A stretch of 64,000 nucleotides of DNA, taken from the NCBI GenBank assembly GCA_965178125.1, contig OZ237736.1, positions 1,116,001 to 1,180,000 of the forward strand, written 5' to 3'. The stretch's first letter is position 1. Each line of letters starts with the position of its first letter. Position numbers and translations under genes: made by a program. The notes under the pieces were generated by a model. The model worked only from the letters and a program-made list of their open reading frames with translations. It had not been told where the DNA came from and did no database searches. Positions 34,627 through 45,002 of the stretch are shown here, piece after piece. This DNA is from Bilabrum cf. latius. Lineage: Eukaryota; Bigyra: Bicosoecida; Bigyra; Bicosoecida.

Positions 34627-35259
34627 TCACGCCGTCGCATCCGAGGAACCTCCTGCGTCCGAAAGCTCCTCAAGGGTTGCGCCCTTGCCCTGCTTCTAGC
34701 TCGCCTACACGTACGATGAGACGATCGCAGTGACCGCAAACACCAGCTGCGTGATCACCTGCATCCAATCCCTACTTAACTTGGTACTGCTAGCCAAGTA
34801 TGCAAGAGTGCAAAACAATCCTAGCCATGTGTAGAGCCTGTTTCGCATGAAAAGACCTGCCATCGAAAGTACCGTGCCCGCAATCTGCCACATTTGTTGC
34901 TCAGCACTCATTTCCTAAGGAGCTGCGAGAACCGTTTTCATAGTAAATAAGATTGACAGCATCGACGCGCATGCCTTAGCTATACTACAGCCGCTGTAGT
35001 CTATAGACGGGCCGCACGGACATTCAGTTACACTGAATCGCCACGCGTCCCCAGGCTGGCAAACATGTTACCACTAGTACGTGCAGCATGCAAACATAAT
35101 CAATTTGATCGCGATCGAACTGTCCTGCGACAAGAGAGACTCACACCCGAAAAAGCCGCCGCCTCCGCTGTCGTCCTTCTCCTTTTCCGGATCACGAACT
35201 ACCGAGGAAAAATCGTAAATTTTCACCCCTTGCTTCGGGTCATCGTACTTCGTTGGCAT
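34627..35259 (-). CDS. WDR83OS: Asterix / WDR83OS (UPF0139), PAT-complex membrane protein
   Basis: 136 aa. Exons 35145-35259 and 34627-34922; the intron 34923-35144 (222 nt) is GTGAGT...CTCGCAG, phase 1. Asterix partners CCDC47 in the PAT complex, an intramembrane chaperone for multipass proteins at the ER translocon. The core IAGTVLSMAGLFMRNRLYTW followed by LFCTLAYLASS matches the family, with transmembrane segments and a third hydrophobic helix VITQLVFAVTAIVSSYV. The soluble N-terminus (MPTKYDDPKQGVKIYDF) fits the family's length. Exon joining creates GSP-Q-EM, with the Gln from TAG 34915-34917. TAGs 34705 and 34696 add a short polar tail before TGA 34627-34629, which family members in standard-code organisms need not have. 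It is convergent with ERV1. Confidence 0.84.
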
Positions 35260-35381
35260 GCTGGTACTCGGGACCACCAATCGTTAAACTCTACGGACAG
35301 GTGTGGCAGGTTTTCGGACGAATCGGGGCTGGAACCGGAGTCCATAATTGCATACGAAAACACTCTCGCCCCAGATTTGGT
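35260..35381. promoter_or_regulatory. Divergent upstream region, Asterix / unknown gene
   Basis: 122 bp between the Asterix ATG (minus) and the proposed ATG of the unknown gene (plus). No motif is recognised; promoter role is inferred from position. Confidence 0.35.
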
Positions 35382-36506
35382 ATGGAGGAACTGGCTAGTA
35401 TCGTAGCGCGGGCGCTCATTTTGATTTCACAAGCAGTAGCAGCAGGCCAGCTGTGCACAGCGTCGGGAAAGAGGCTGCGCAAGAGTTTGCTAATGAACCC
35501 AAGCAGGTTCAGCGATCGATTCAATCTCCTCTAGGGACGTGTGATCAAACCTGAACAGTTGCGGGGGCTATTGGCATAGCTATATCATGATATTTGCGAC
35601 ATGAGCCCTGCGGGAGCTGGTTGTGCCGGCCGATGCGATCAGGTGTGTTCAGCCGGCGAAGCAGCAGAGGCCTCAATTCTGTCGAGCAGCATCCGAAGGC
35701 GGACCAGCGTGCCTCTGCTGGGCCACCAAGATCAATCATTAAGAGTTGCACGTGTCACTGGATCAGGAATCCAAGTACTCAGAGCAGGCAGCAGTACGCC
35801 GGAGGCGGATATTCACAGAATCAAGGTTTCGAAGGATGGCTCTCTTTTTTGCTTGTATCATCGGAAGTCTTTGGCCGAGGAAGTAACGCTGCTACCCTCA
35901 GACAGCAGTCCGGTATCTCATCTCGCCGCGATCGTGGGCTGCCACTCGAGCAGGACGGCTGCTTCGTACCTCAAGCAAAGCACAGGGATGCTTGCGTCCG
36001 TCAGTGCCAATGCCAGTGCTGCTGCCAGTGCCGATGGTCGGGACTCGCGTGGCGCTTTGTCCGACTGGAGACTGTATCCCGAGGCTGTTGCATGCGGACA
36101 GATGCTAGTGTACTGCTTGTGCACCCGTTTACTGCGTTTGGTGGAGGCAGACAGATAGCCGCAGCCAGCACTGCCTACTGCTGCGTCGTGTGGCGGGCAT
36201 GTCAAGTCCGACAAATATGCCACTGGCAGCGGGCCCCACAGCACGGAGGATGCAGACCCTTTGGATGAACCCATTGCATCGCGCATGCCAACAGGGCGGC
36301 CTGCTCAGGCGGCTGAGGGTGGTCCGACCCGGAGTCCGGCGGTCGTAGCGCGGGTTCTTGTTGACACGATCGAGGCGCTTCGAGGGAGGCGGCGCGTGCG
36401 GAGTGCCTGGCAGGAAGCGGAGTCTGGCATACTTAGTTCGCCCGTGGGCGGCGTGTTGCTGTTGGAGGGGCTGATTGGCATTGCTATCGATGGTGTGGGG
36501 TTGTAA
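35382..36506 (+). CDS. Hypothetical protein, no family recognised
   Basis: Open frame of 374 aa from ATG 35382 to TAA 36504-36506, with TAGs at 35532, 35577 and 36156. An internal ATG at 35601 would give a shorter protein. The N-terminus (MEELASIVARALILISQAVA) is an amphipathic/hydrophobic helix, followed by a basic stretch GKRLRKSLL. The middle is Ser/Ala-rich and the C-terminus ends in the hydrophobic GGVLLLEGLIGIAIDGVGL. Support for it being real: the frame stays open across three TAG codons with no TAA or TGA for 1.1 kb, it fills the gap between two good genes, and its opposite strand has no homologous gene. I do not recognise any domain and assign no function. Unrecognised introns could alter the model. 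Confidence 0.55.
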
Positions 36507-36611
36507 TGTAAGGCAGGCAGTCTCGAGACGGGGCGCGCCCGTTCTGAGTATGGTGGATGGGAGCCATGAAAAACCAACAAGATCAAGCACGCAACGCAAT
36601 CAAATTCTCTA

Positions 36612-38666
36612 TTACCCCGGATCAGCCGCACCAGCGGCCCCGGCGGCCGATTGACCCGGCTCCGTCGGCTCGTCAGACGAGTCGTACTCGACCAGCGCAC
36701 CTCCGCTCAGCCGGATCGTGCCTCCAGCGGCACCCTTCCCTGCGCCCGCCTCGCCGCTGCCACTCGCGCTCGTTCCCGCCCCGGCCCGCGGACTACTGCC
36801 GGCGTGCCCGGCATCCAGCTGGTCGGCTGTGCCATCGCTGCCGTTCGCAGGCATGGCAGCCCGCACAGGCATCCGCATCTCCTGCCCCGTCGACTCCCGC
36901 AGCGCATCCCGCAGCGCGTCACGCACCGCAGCCTTCTCCTCGTTGTGCTCTCGTCTCGCGCGCCCGGCTGCATCGCCGGCGCCCTCCCCACCTTCCTCTT
37001 CCTCACTGGCCTGCGCGATCCACGCACGGCGCCTGCCTGGCCTGGCCGGCGGAGCGGGCGCCTTGCGCGGCGGCGCCATCACCCCGACCCTCCTTCCGCC
37101 CAGCTGCCTGTCGCCGGCTCCGCTCGCCGCCCCCTCCTGCTCGTCATCGTCGATGAGTCCCTCCAGGCCCTCCCCCCGCAGTAGCTCCTGCTCCGTGTCG
37201 CTCTCCGTGTCGCACAGGTAGCACCCCGCGCCCTCACCCACGATGCCCTCCGCCATCTCCTGCTCCAGGACGCTCGCCCCGGCCCCACTCGCCGCCTCCT
37301 CGCCCTCCCTGCTCTCCTCCGAGGGCAACCCGAGTGCCCTCCGCCTATCTTGCTTCCTCTTTGTCGCCTGCTGCTCCTCCGTAAGAAAGCTCGTGGCCAC
37401 ATTTTTCTTGACCTTGTCGTCTCCTAGGAACGGCGTGTGAGTGCCGGTTGTGCGAGTGACCAGCATCTCCACGGCAAAGGAAGGAGCGAACACGCCCTTT
37501 TTGTCCTTGTTTGCCTTGTCCGTGACGTGCCGGTCGAAGTGGAGGAAGGAGCTCTCGACGTACGAAGTGTGGAACCACACCATGCACAGCCGCCTGCCTT
37601 CGCTCTCCAGCTGCACGCGGGCGTTGCCAAGGATCCTGATGTTGAACGGGGTCAGGTCGAAGTCGATGTACGGCTCCGGCCTGTTTATGCGCCTTAGTTT
37701 CGTGCCTATCGATTTCTTGAAGTCGAAAATGCGGCGGTTCTCCACCGCCACCACCAGGTTCGGCACGCAGCCCCCGTTGCCGTCTGAGTTGGGCACCGTG
37801 ACGAAGCGCACGTGGTGCAGCAGAAGGGTCTGCCGCGGGCTCGGGCCATGACGTAGCATGTAGCTGTAGTAGTGGACGTACCGCATCTGGCTCGGGATCG
37901 TCACACCTTTCCCGTTGCTGGTCCGCCTCGAGCCGAAGAAAGCGAGCGAGTCCTCGGGGTCTCTGAACATGCCGCAATGCACCATGTACGCGCACAGCAT
38001 CAGGCCAGTGCGTCCTTTGCCTGCCTTACAATGCACTGCAACTACGTTGAGAGGATGGGCGCCAAGCCAGCGATCCATGTCTTCGCAGAACCCTTTCATG
38101 ATGTGCAACGGGCACGGGTTGTGGTCGTCGAACGGGTAGCGCGCAACACGGCCTCGGAAAAGGGCCTTATCGTACGCTTTTTCCGAACATAGATTATATA
38201 TACGATACCTGCCGTAGTGCCTGGTTTCAAAGAATCGCTGCACATCTTCGACAGGATTCCTGTAGATGCCTTCGGCTCCTTCGGACGGAAACCCCATAGC
38301 AATCATTCTTGGCGTTATGTAGGTCAAATCGAGGTCAAACTCCCCCAGCTTGAACCTGCGCTTCTTCTTGCTTACCTTTCCTCGCAAGGACTTGAGCGCC
38401 TTCCCGAGTCCCCAATACTTCCTGACTTTAGGCGGCGGCAGCTTCGACGTCCACATTGGCCCACTCGTCGCACTGGCGGCGATATAGGCCGCTGTCGGGT
38501 CTTCCGCGGAATCACTGGATCTGTGCAACCTAGTAGGCGGAATCGCGGTCAGTATCGACCGATCACTGCTGTCTACTGGCTTGTCGCCGTACCCAACGGT
38601 AATCGATCCCCCGCCTGGGGGCAGCTGCACTCTCGGCGGACCGACAGTTGGGACAGAGCTTTCCAT
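36612..38666 (-). CDS. PTEN: PTEN-type phosphatidylinositol 3-phosphatase
   Basis: 684 aa, one exon, ATG 38664-38666, stop TAA 36612-36614. PTEN removes the 3-phosphate of PI(3,4,5)P3 at the plasma membrane. The signature VAVHCKAGKGRTG is identical to the PTEN P-loop, including both lysines that set 3-phosphoinositide specificity; the nucleophile is Cys213. The phosphatase domain (about residues 105-285) starts with a basic patch KKKRRFKLGEFDLDLTYI, the PIP2-binding region. A C2 domain follows (about 300-430, VRFVTVPNSDG...IDFDLTPFNIRILGNARVQ). The tail of about 250 residues is acidic and low-complexity, with no clear PDZ ligand. An N-terminal extension of about 100 residues is Ser/Pro-rich. 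Remarkably, the whole 685-codon frame has no TAG codon, unlike its neighbours. It is divergent from the polymerase gene. Confidence 0.95.
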   Translation of the reverse strand: MESSVPTVGPPRVQLPPGGGSITVGYGDKPVDSSDRSILTAIPPTRLHRSSDSAEDPTAAYIAASATSGPMWTSKLPPPKVRKYWGLGKALKSLRGKVSKKKRRFKLGEFDLDLTYITPRMIAMGFPSEGAEGIYRNPVEDVQRFFETRHYGRYRIYNLCSEKAYDKALFRGRVARYPFDDHNPCPLHIMKGFCEDMDRWLGAHPLNVVAVHCKAGKGRTGLMLCAYMVHCGMFRDPEDSLAFFGSRRTSNGKGVTIPSQMRYVHYYSYMLRHGPSPRQTLLLHHVRFVTVPNSDGNGGCVPNLVVAVENRRIFDFKKSIGTKLRRINRPEPYIDFDLTPFNIRILGNARVQLESEGRRLCMVWFHTSYVESSFLHFDRHVTDKANKDKKGVFAPSFAVEMLVTRTTGTHTPFLGDDKVKKNVATSFLTEEQQATKRKQDRRRALGLPSEESREGEEAASGAGASVLEQEMAEGIVGEGAGCYLCDTESDTEQELLRGEGLEGLIDDDEQEGAASGAGDRQLGGRRVGVMAPPRKAPAPPARPGRRRAWIAQASEEEEGGEGAGDAAGRARREHNEEKAAVRDALRDALRESTGQEMRMPVRAAMPANGSDGTADQLDAGHAGSSPRAGAGTSASGSGEAGAGKGAAGGTIRLSGGALVEYDSSDEPTEPGQSAAGAAGAADPG

Positions 38667-38858
38667 TTTAAAACTGATTGATATTCAGGTTTTGTGCGCG
38701 CGATATGCGCAAGCTTGCGCGAGTGTAGCTTATTTTATCTTTGGCGGGGGTCACACGAGGGAGAGAACGAATAATAGAACGCCAGCCTGAGGTTCTTGCT
38801 CGCTCCATTTTACCTGCGAATATCACCATGATTGTCTTGAAATAAGTCCAAAGGTATC
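38667..38858. promoter_or_regulatory. Divergent upstream region, PTEN / Y-family polymerase
   Basis: 192 bp between two divergent ATGs. TTTTAAAA lies only a few bases before the PTEN ATG and TTATTTTATC near 38730. These are weak AT-rich elements; promoter role is positional inference. Confidence 0.4.
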
Positions 38859-39593
38859 ATGCGTCAAAGTCGCTGTGTTGCGCTGATGGACTTAGATTGC
38901 TTTTACGCCCAAGCTGCGATGCTTTGCGAGCCGCAGTTGCTGAGTGTCCCACTTGCTGTTACCCAAAAGCTGATCTGCGCAACCACAAATTATGCTGCTC
39001 GAGAACTTGGTGTCGGAAAGATGTCTAGGATCAAAGAGGCTCGGGAAGTCGTGCCAGAGTTGACGCTTCGTTCAGGCGAGGACCTATTTTGGTTCCGTCG
39101 GGCATCTCGAGCCGCAGCATAGGCGTGTAGGTCCGTCCTGGGGCCTTTAGCAGCCCTACAAAGGATAGGTCTTGATGAATTTTTCATTGAGTACGACAGT
39201 GACTGGTTACTATCTCATACCAAAGCCTATGAGTCTGCTGGAGGCTCTGAAAGCGTGCTCGTATATCCTGGCACTCTGCAGTCCACCCTGTCGGACAGGT
39301 GCAGCATTGTATCAGAAGCAGAAGTTGATATTTCTGCAGCACTGCAAACTGCTGCTTGCAGTGGTAGATCTCGGCGTGGTGCTGACTTTAGAGGTGAACG
39401 TTCAAGCGCAGGTGAGCCCCCCCAATCACAAGTGGATCTTGCCACCTGCTCTGCAGCAGCCATCGCACGATCCTGCCTGCAGGCACCCACAGTGCAGTGT
39501 CTTCTTGAACTGATCGACAGAAGCACTGAGAGGGAAGATGTGGGACCCCCCACCTCAAAGACAAAAGCGACTGCGACAGACCCCCCATTAAGT

Positions 39594-39647
<54 letters not shown>

Positions 39648-41645
39648 TGCAAGGCGGCGATCGAGCTTGTTGAAGAAGGCTTATAGGTTGGCGGGTAGAC
39701 GTGGGGTGTGAAGATGCCATAGCGCAGCAAGCGCGGTACTGGTGCATCCGGTGGGGCGCAGGCAGTCTTCCACAGCGATGCGGATAGACAGACACCACGC
39801 GGCTCTAAGGGGCTGTCGCCTGCCGCCAGGATCGCAGGTGCGGAACAAAAGAGACTGCATCGAACGATCAGGCTAACGGCCAAACGCTCGGTGCATCCGC
39901 CGGGAAGCCCGCAGCATCGGGCGGAGGCGCAGCTCTGCGCGTTGGCTTGGATCATTGCGCTTGTGAGACACAGGGTGCGCAGCGAGACGGGATTCACGAC
40001 ATGCGCGGGAGTTGGCACGAGCCGCATGGCCGCCAAGCTGGCGGCGGGTCTTCGCAAGCCGAACCGCCAAAGCGTGGTACTGCCTTCTGCGGTAGTACCG
40101 ATGATACACCCGCTGAAGGTAGGGTCTCTGCCAGGCATTGGGCACTCCACGGCGGCCCTGTTGCAGTCAGCTGGGATAGAGAAAGTCAGCGATGTTGTGT
40201 CTCGTCTATTGGGCATGAGGGCAGGCGCGACCGGATCGAGCGCAGGGAGATGCGGCCTGTTTGACCCCAGCGACCGCTCCAGCCTGGCCGCCGCATGCAA
40301 GGCGCTTCGCCTTGGAGAGAGCACTTTCGCGCAAAGACAGGCTGTGCTTCTCAGTCAATTGTGTTGCGGGCAAGACAACTCGAAGGTGGTCCCAATGGAG
40401 CCTCCAAAGCAGCTGTCCGACGAAGACTCCTTCAGGCGCATCGATAGCACCGAGGCGCTGCTTGCTAAAACCAGGCAGCTGTGTACCGGCGTCCTGTCTC
40501 GCCTCATGCAAGACGGTCGCACCCCAATGCTCCTGCGGCTACAGGTCTTGCGAAACGGACGAAATCGAGTGTCAAGGTCAGTTCGAGTGCCAACGAAGGC
40601 ACTGGCGTGCTTACAGGTATCAGCGTCGAGCAATTCTGGATCTATTGACGCGATGGCCGCAGGGACGCATGAACCCGTGCCGTCGGTACCCGGTCCATTC
40701 GGGTTTATTCCACCGGTAGCCCCAGTACCTGGGCGCGCACCGCCATGGGCCACCGGAAGCAAAGCGGTGCCTCCAAGGGAGAGCGTGGATGCTCTGGCAA
40801 AGGGCTGCTGGGTGCTGCTGTGCCAGCTGGTCCCCGAGGTGGCGAGGCGAAATCTATCCTTCGAGCGAGCGCACCAGGTGCTGAGTGCTGGTGCATCGGC
40901 AAAAAAGGAGGCTCTAATTGAGCCGCCAATCATAGTGTTAAACGTCGGACTTACAGAATTCAAGCGCGAACCCGGGCATCGCGAGGACAGCAGCCCCGAT
41001 GAAGAAGGCGCATCGCCGGGCAAGAAGCGGCGCAGGATGAACCCCATGGAGGAATGGATCTCTAAGCGACACCAGGAAGGTGCTGAAGGGCGTCTTATGA
41101 CGAGTGAAGCGGCTGGAGGAGAAGCTTAGGTCCTTGGTGCCAGTGAATGCACGAGTCGCGTTCATGATGCAGCGCGAGCAAGCGGTAGGTAGTAGCGACA
41201 TCAGCATGCTAGCACCCTGCATGGAAGGAAGGGCCACTCCGGCGACGGATCGGCGCAAGAGGCTGCAGTGGTAGACGTCTCCTCCGGCAGCGACTCGGAT
41301 ATCGAAGACGTCACCGCAACAAAGCGCAAATTAGTGGCGACTGGCTCCGCAGGCTCGTCGTCAGCACCGCCTGCATCGTCTGCGGTCCAATCCAGTGCCA
41401 GGAAAAGCGGCCTGGCGGTGCCAGCAGCCGGGAGCACTCCAAGTGCCGCCATGGCTCTCATGGCGAGCGCTCGGGCTGTCGATGCGGCAGAGCGACGACG
41501 ATCTGCCGCGCTGGGGAAAATGAAGACAAGCAAGGGACTGGGCAGGGCAGGGCGTGCTGCGACTCACTGCGGCAGTCGTCAAAAGAAGGCTGGCAAGACA
41601 GCGGGGCTCGGGGGCTTCCTCTAGAAAGAAACAGTCGGGCGGTAA
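38859..41645 (+). CDS. Y-family translesion DNA polymerase, iota/eta-like
   Basis: 928 aa, one exon, ATG 38859 to TAA 41643. Translesion polymerases bypass damaged bases in the nucleus. Palm motifs: VALMDLDCFYAQ (metal-binding Asp) and RIGLDEFFIEYD (catalytic Asp-Glu). Also seen are the nucleotide-binding TTNYAARELGVGK, the thumb/fingers GVGTSRMAAKLAAGLRKPN, and the helix-hairpin-helix VGSLPGIGHSTAALLQSAGI. PELTLRSGEDLFWFR resembles the polymerase iota motif, so iota is slightly preferred over eta. A long low-complexity insert with 19 consecutive serines (AGT then 18 AGC) splits the palm. The C-terminus is Ser/Lys-rich; an acidic VVDVSSGSDSDIED is SUMO-interaction-like. TAGs occur at 39120, 39684, 41127, 41190, 41193 and 41622, among others; the region 39684-39720 holds three close together. 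Confidence 0.88.
39594..39647 (+). repeat. (AGC)18 trinucleotide microsatellite
   Basis: Eighteen perfect AGC units in frame within the polymerase gene, preceded by one AGT, encode a poly-Ser tract in the palm-domain insert. Length is likely polymorphic. Read in other frames it would be poly-Gln or poly-Ala; only the Ser frame belongs to the gene. Confidence 0.97.
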
Positions 41646-41739
41646 ACGTTGCAGGTGTGGCAGCGAGCGCGGTTCATCCGCAAAATTGCGCTTGCATGCG
41701 ATGTACATACTGTAGACATGTCTATGCAACGATTCGCGC

Positions 41740-42981
41740 TCATACGCGCTGCTTGTGCTCGCTGAGAGCCTTGCGAAGCTCCAGCTCCACTGCGTCAAGG
41801 GCCAGCTCCACTAGGGCCATGGAAGAGCCCATGCAGTCCTCTGGCCTGACGGGCCCGTCCCCGTGCCATGCACCGAGGGGCAGCACCGCCTCTGGCGCCT
41901 CCCCAGATGCTGCGACCGGCCCCGGCACCTCCGCAGCGAACTGCGAGGCATCTACCCTCCTGTGCCTCGGCGTGCTGGCGTAGTCTTTGCATCCCGGTTC
42001 CTTGAACCAGTGCATGTTGAATCGGATGGCGAAGACTGCGTTCATTCGCTTGCCAAGGCCTTCCTCGCCGACGCCCTCCAAATCGGCGAGGGCCTCGCAT
42101 GCCACCAGCAGTGCCTGGATGCACGGAGCGCACGACTTTCTGTGCCCATCCATGCTAATTCCATTCGTTTTGAGCTCCGTGTGCGCCGCCTTTACCGCTC
42201 TGTAGGCATCTAGGATGGGGTCGATGCCGCCGCCAACCTCGTCCAACCCATCCAGGTCGTCAGGAGTTCCCGCTCCGAGCACGCTCGCTAGCACCCACTA
42301 TGTCAGCTCACAGGTATGCAACACGTTGTGGTATCTTCTGGAGAGTTGCTCGGCATCAATGGCTCCCTTCACGGCCTGCAGGTCGGGGATCGCAGAGACC
42401 CCAGGAGCTTGCCCCGTCGTCGCAACGAAGGCAAGCATCTCGGGCACGGTGCGAAGACCGGCTCGCTAGATTCCAAAGGCATCTGCTTCGGATTCCAGCA
42501 GCCTTAGGGACTGCGCGTCAGAGAGAGAGCCGCCACCCGGAAACAGCACAACCAGCGGGGCCGATCCCGTGTCGATTTGCTCTGGTGGCGTGAGAGTCTG
42601 ATAGCACTTCACGCTGTCGCCATACTACTAATCGAGCACTTCCTCGAGAAGCTTGAACTTCGGGTGCAGGGCAGCGCAAGCCATGCAGCCGCGCATGTAC
42701 ATCTCGACAATTGTGTCCTTTCCCTCTCGCTGCCTCGACTGAATAGTTTTAAGCAAATCCTGGTCGCCTGCAAGCTCTGCACTATCTTTTGGCTATAACG
42801 AGTCGGGCAAGGCATACGGAGTCGCCACAAGATCCCGCAAATCGGCTTTCGATGGTGCTGCGAGAGAAGCGTACGTGTGTAGTCCCACCCCAAGCCCTGT
42901 TCCTGCAATAAGAGCCCTGGAAACCGCAGAAACGGCACGAGACCTATACAGTTTTCGAATAAATCGGCTAGCGGCTCGCAT
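41740..42981 (-). CDS. Thioredoxin-like CxxC protein with mitochondrial-type presequence
   Basis: 413 aa, one exon, ATG 42979-42981, stop TGA 41740-41742. The N-terminus (MRAASRFIRKLYRSRAVSAV) is rich in Arg/Ser/Ala without acidic residues, as in mitochondrial targeting sequences. Next comes a thioredoxin-fold stretch, TIVEMYMRGCMACAALHPKF, with Cys99 and Cys102 in a CMAC motif, and APLVVLFPGGG as the likely beta strand after the cis-Pro position. The C-terminal half (from about 42290) is helical with Cys residues in HRKSCAPCIQALL; I do not recognise it. TAG occurs at 42793, 42625, 42628 (adjacent pair) and 42298. A redox or disulfide-exchange role is inferred from the CxxC motif only. Confidence 0.7.
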
Positions 42982-43103
42982 TCAATCGACTAGGCAGCGA
43001 GTAGGCCAATAAAAGTGCGACCGAGTGGAGCAACTGCGTCAAACCGGAACACCGCCGGCGAGGTAGACCCGCCGGTCCATCCATTCTCTATTCCCCAGGA
43101 CCA

Positions 43104-44805
43104 TCATTTCGAGTTCCCCTTTGAAGCCATCTCGACAGAAGCAGCCTGCATTGGCGCTTCGAGCTTAACGGCAGCAAGCCCGCCGCCACGCCCCTCCACG
43201 ACGGCTGACGCCGCCCCGCCGGCGTGGTCCCCTCGCGCCCTGTCTCCGGAGCCACCTCCCTCCCCATCGGCGTCATCCGCCCCGCGCACAACGGACCGCT
43301 GCGGCTTCTTCCCGTTCCCGCCACCGGCCCCGTTGCCAGCCCCGTTACCCTTCCCCTAGCCCCCGCTTGCCCCCGCCGCCCCTTGGTCCTCAATGTCCCC
43401 GATCGCGGTGTCTATCTCGTCCCCGTCCTCCAGGCCGAACTCCCCGTCCTCATCACCCGTCCTGTCCTCGCTCCCCGACCGAACGCGCACGTACGGGTTT
43501 CCCCCATCCGGCCGGAACATCCAGCCCGTTACGACGTAGAACACGAGGGATGCGAGCTCCCCGAAGAGGGCGGCCAACCAGACCGTTCTGAAGCCCATGG
43601 TGGCCTGCATGATGTAGACAACAATGCGGGTTACGTACAGGTAGATTGCCACGTACGTGTAGAACGACCTGAACCTCTCTATCCTATTCACTGCCTCCCT
43701 CGCCTTGCCGTCCGCCTCGGCCGCGGAGCTCAGGTGCCTCAGGGACCATGACACGGGCACGAGGACGAATCCCCAGCAGACGAGGTCTGCTACCATCAGG
43801 AGCACTCGCCAGGTGTTGTATGCCTTGGATCCCGGTGCCGTTTCGTCCACAACCACCACGGCGATCTGGACCAGCACCTGAAGCGGCAGAACAAACATGA
43901 AGATCTGTCGCTCCCTGTCGCTCAAGAACGGTTTCAGCAGGGACCATCCGGTTGCAATCAGCAGTACCACGGTCACCAGGAGCAAGGCCTTGCAGAACAC
44001 CGCGATGTAGTACACGACCGCCCACCCCCTCGGCTTTCCGTGTATGTTGATGGAGTGGTACATGAGGGCCTCGAACATGAGGGACAGAACTTTCAGGGCG
44101 AGCAGGACTGTGAACATGGTGTGCAGCACGTGTTGCTACTCTTTGTGTTGCCAAAGCCACCAGAGCCATGCCGCGCCAGCGAGCACGAACAGTGCGCACA
44201 TGCACCCGTACATGGCAGGGAGAGGAGCTTCACCGACCGACAAGTAGTTGCCGCCCGGGTTGGAAAAAGATGCTCGGATGATTGCCGAGACTTTGCTTTT
44301 GACTGGGGCGCACCGAACGAACATCAAGTCGTACAGACCAGCGTCTGGCACAATAAACTGTGCGTGCTGCTTTGCTAGTTCGGGGTCTAAAGTAAGCGTT
44401 GTCTCTCCCCCCGAGCCATCTTCCAGGAGGCATTCGCCACTTTCTTCGATCTCAGCAATTCTTTCCAGAACTGCTGATTCTGATTTGCTCTGCGATGGGT
44501 TGCGGTCGGTTGGTCGTCATTTGTGGTTCGTGCGCGGTTCAGCACCAGAGACGGCTTCACCAAAATGTGAGCAGCAGGAGTCCGGTACTTACCGGCCGAA
44601 GAGTTAACCCCAGAAGAGGTGGGTCTGACTTGACCCCGCTGACTTGCAGAGCCCTGACATCCAACGACAACTTGCCGCCTCGCTCGAACCCGAAAGTCTC
44701 GATACTAAAAATCCGCCGGTTGTCGCGTTTGAGCTTGAGGGTGTGTATTCTGGAGTAAACAAGTCCAAACAAGCCAAATAGTACAAAAACAATAGGACGA
44801 CGCAT
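43104..44805 (-). CDS. GPR107/GPR108-like seven-transmembrane protein (LUSTR family)
   Basis: 532 aa. Exons 44593-44805 and 43104-44489; the 103-nt intron 44490-44592 is GTAAGT...ATCGCAG. A signal peptide (MRRPIVFVLFGLFGLVYS) is followed by RIHTLKLKRDNRRIFSIETF and FGFERGG, the luminal GOLD-like opening typical of GPR107/108 and TMEM87 proteins. Membrane segments begin at YGCMCALFVLAGAAWLWWLW and continue through WAVVYYIAVFCKALLLVTVV, IFMFVLPLQVLVQIAVVVV and VLLMVADLVCWGFVLVPV. The family acts in Golgi/endosomal trafficking. The TAG after the first helix (HKE-Q-QHVLHTMF, 44133) joins two halves of one 7TM core. TAG 43356 links the core to a Gly/Asp/Glu-rich cytoplasmic tail ending at TGA 43104-43106. 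Confidence 0.87.
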
Positions 44806-45002
44806 GGTGTGTGCCGTTTCTTAGAACTTGCGCCGCGAGAAACTGGTTCATGAAGCTTCATGTGGTATATGCATCAATCTGCTCGCTACAACATCGAAGA
44901 CTGGCCAGATCGGAGATCGACTGGCAAATCATATCGTACGGATCCTGCGGCTGATAGGTACAATTTGTCCACATATTCTATCTAATAAACGAGTTCCACG
45001 TG
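44806..45002. promoter_or_regulatory. Divergent upstream region, GPR107-like / UFD2
   Basis: 197 bp between the start codons of the 7TM gene (minus) and UFD2 (plus). Relatively AT-rich near 44940-45000. No defined element is recognised; promoter role is inferred from position. Confidence 0.4.
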
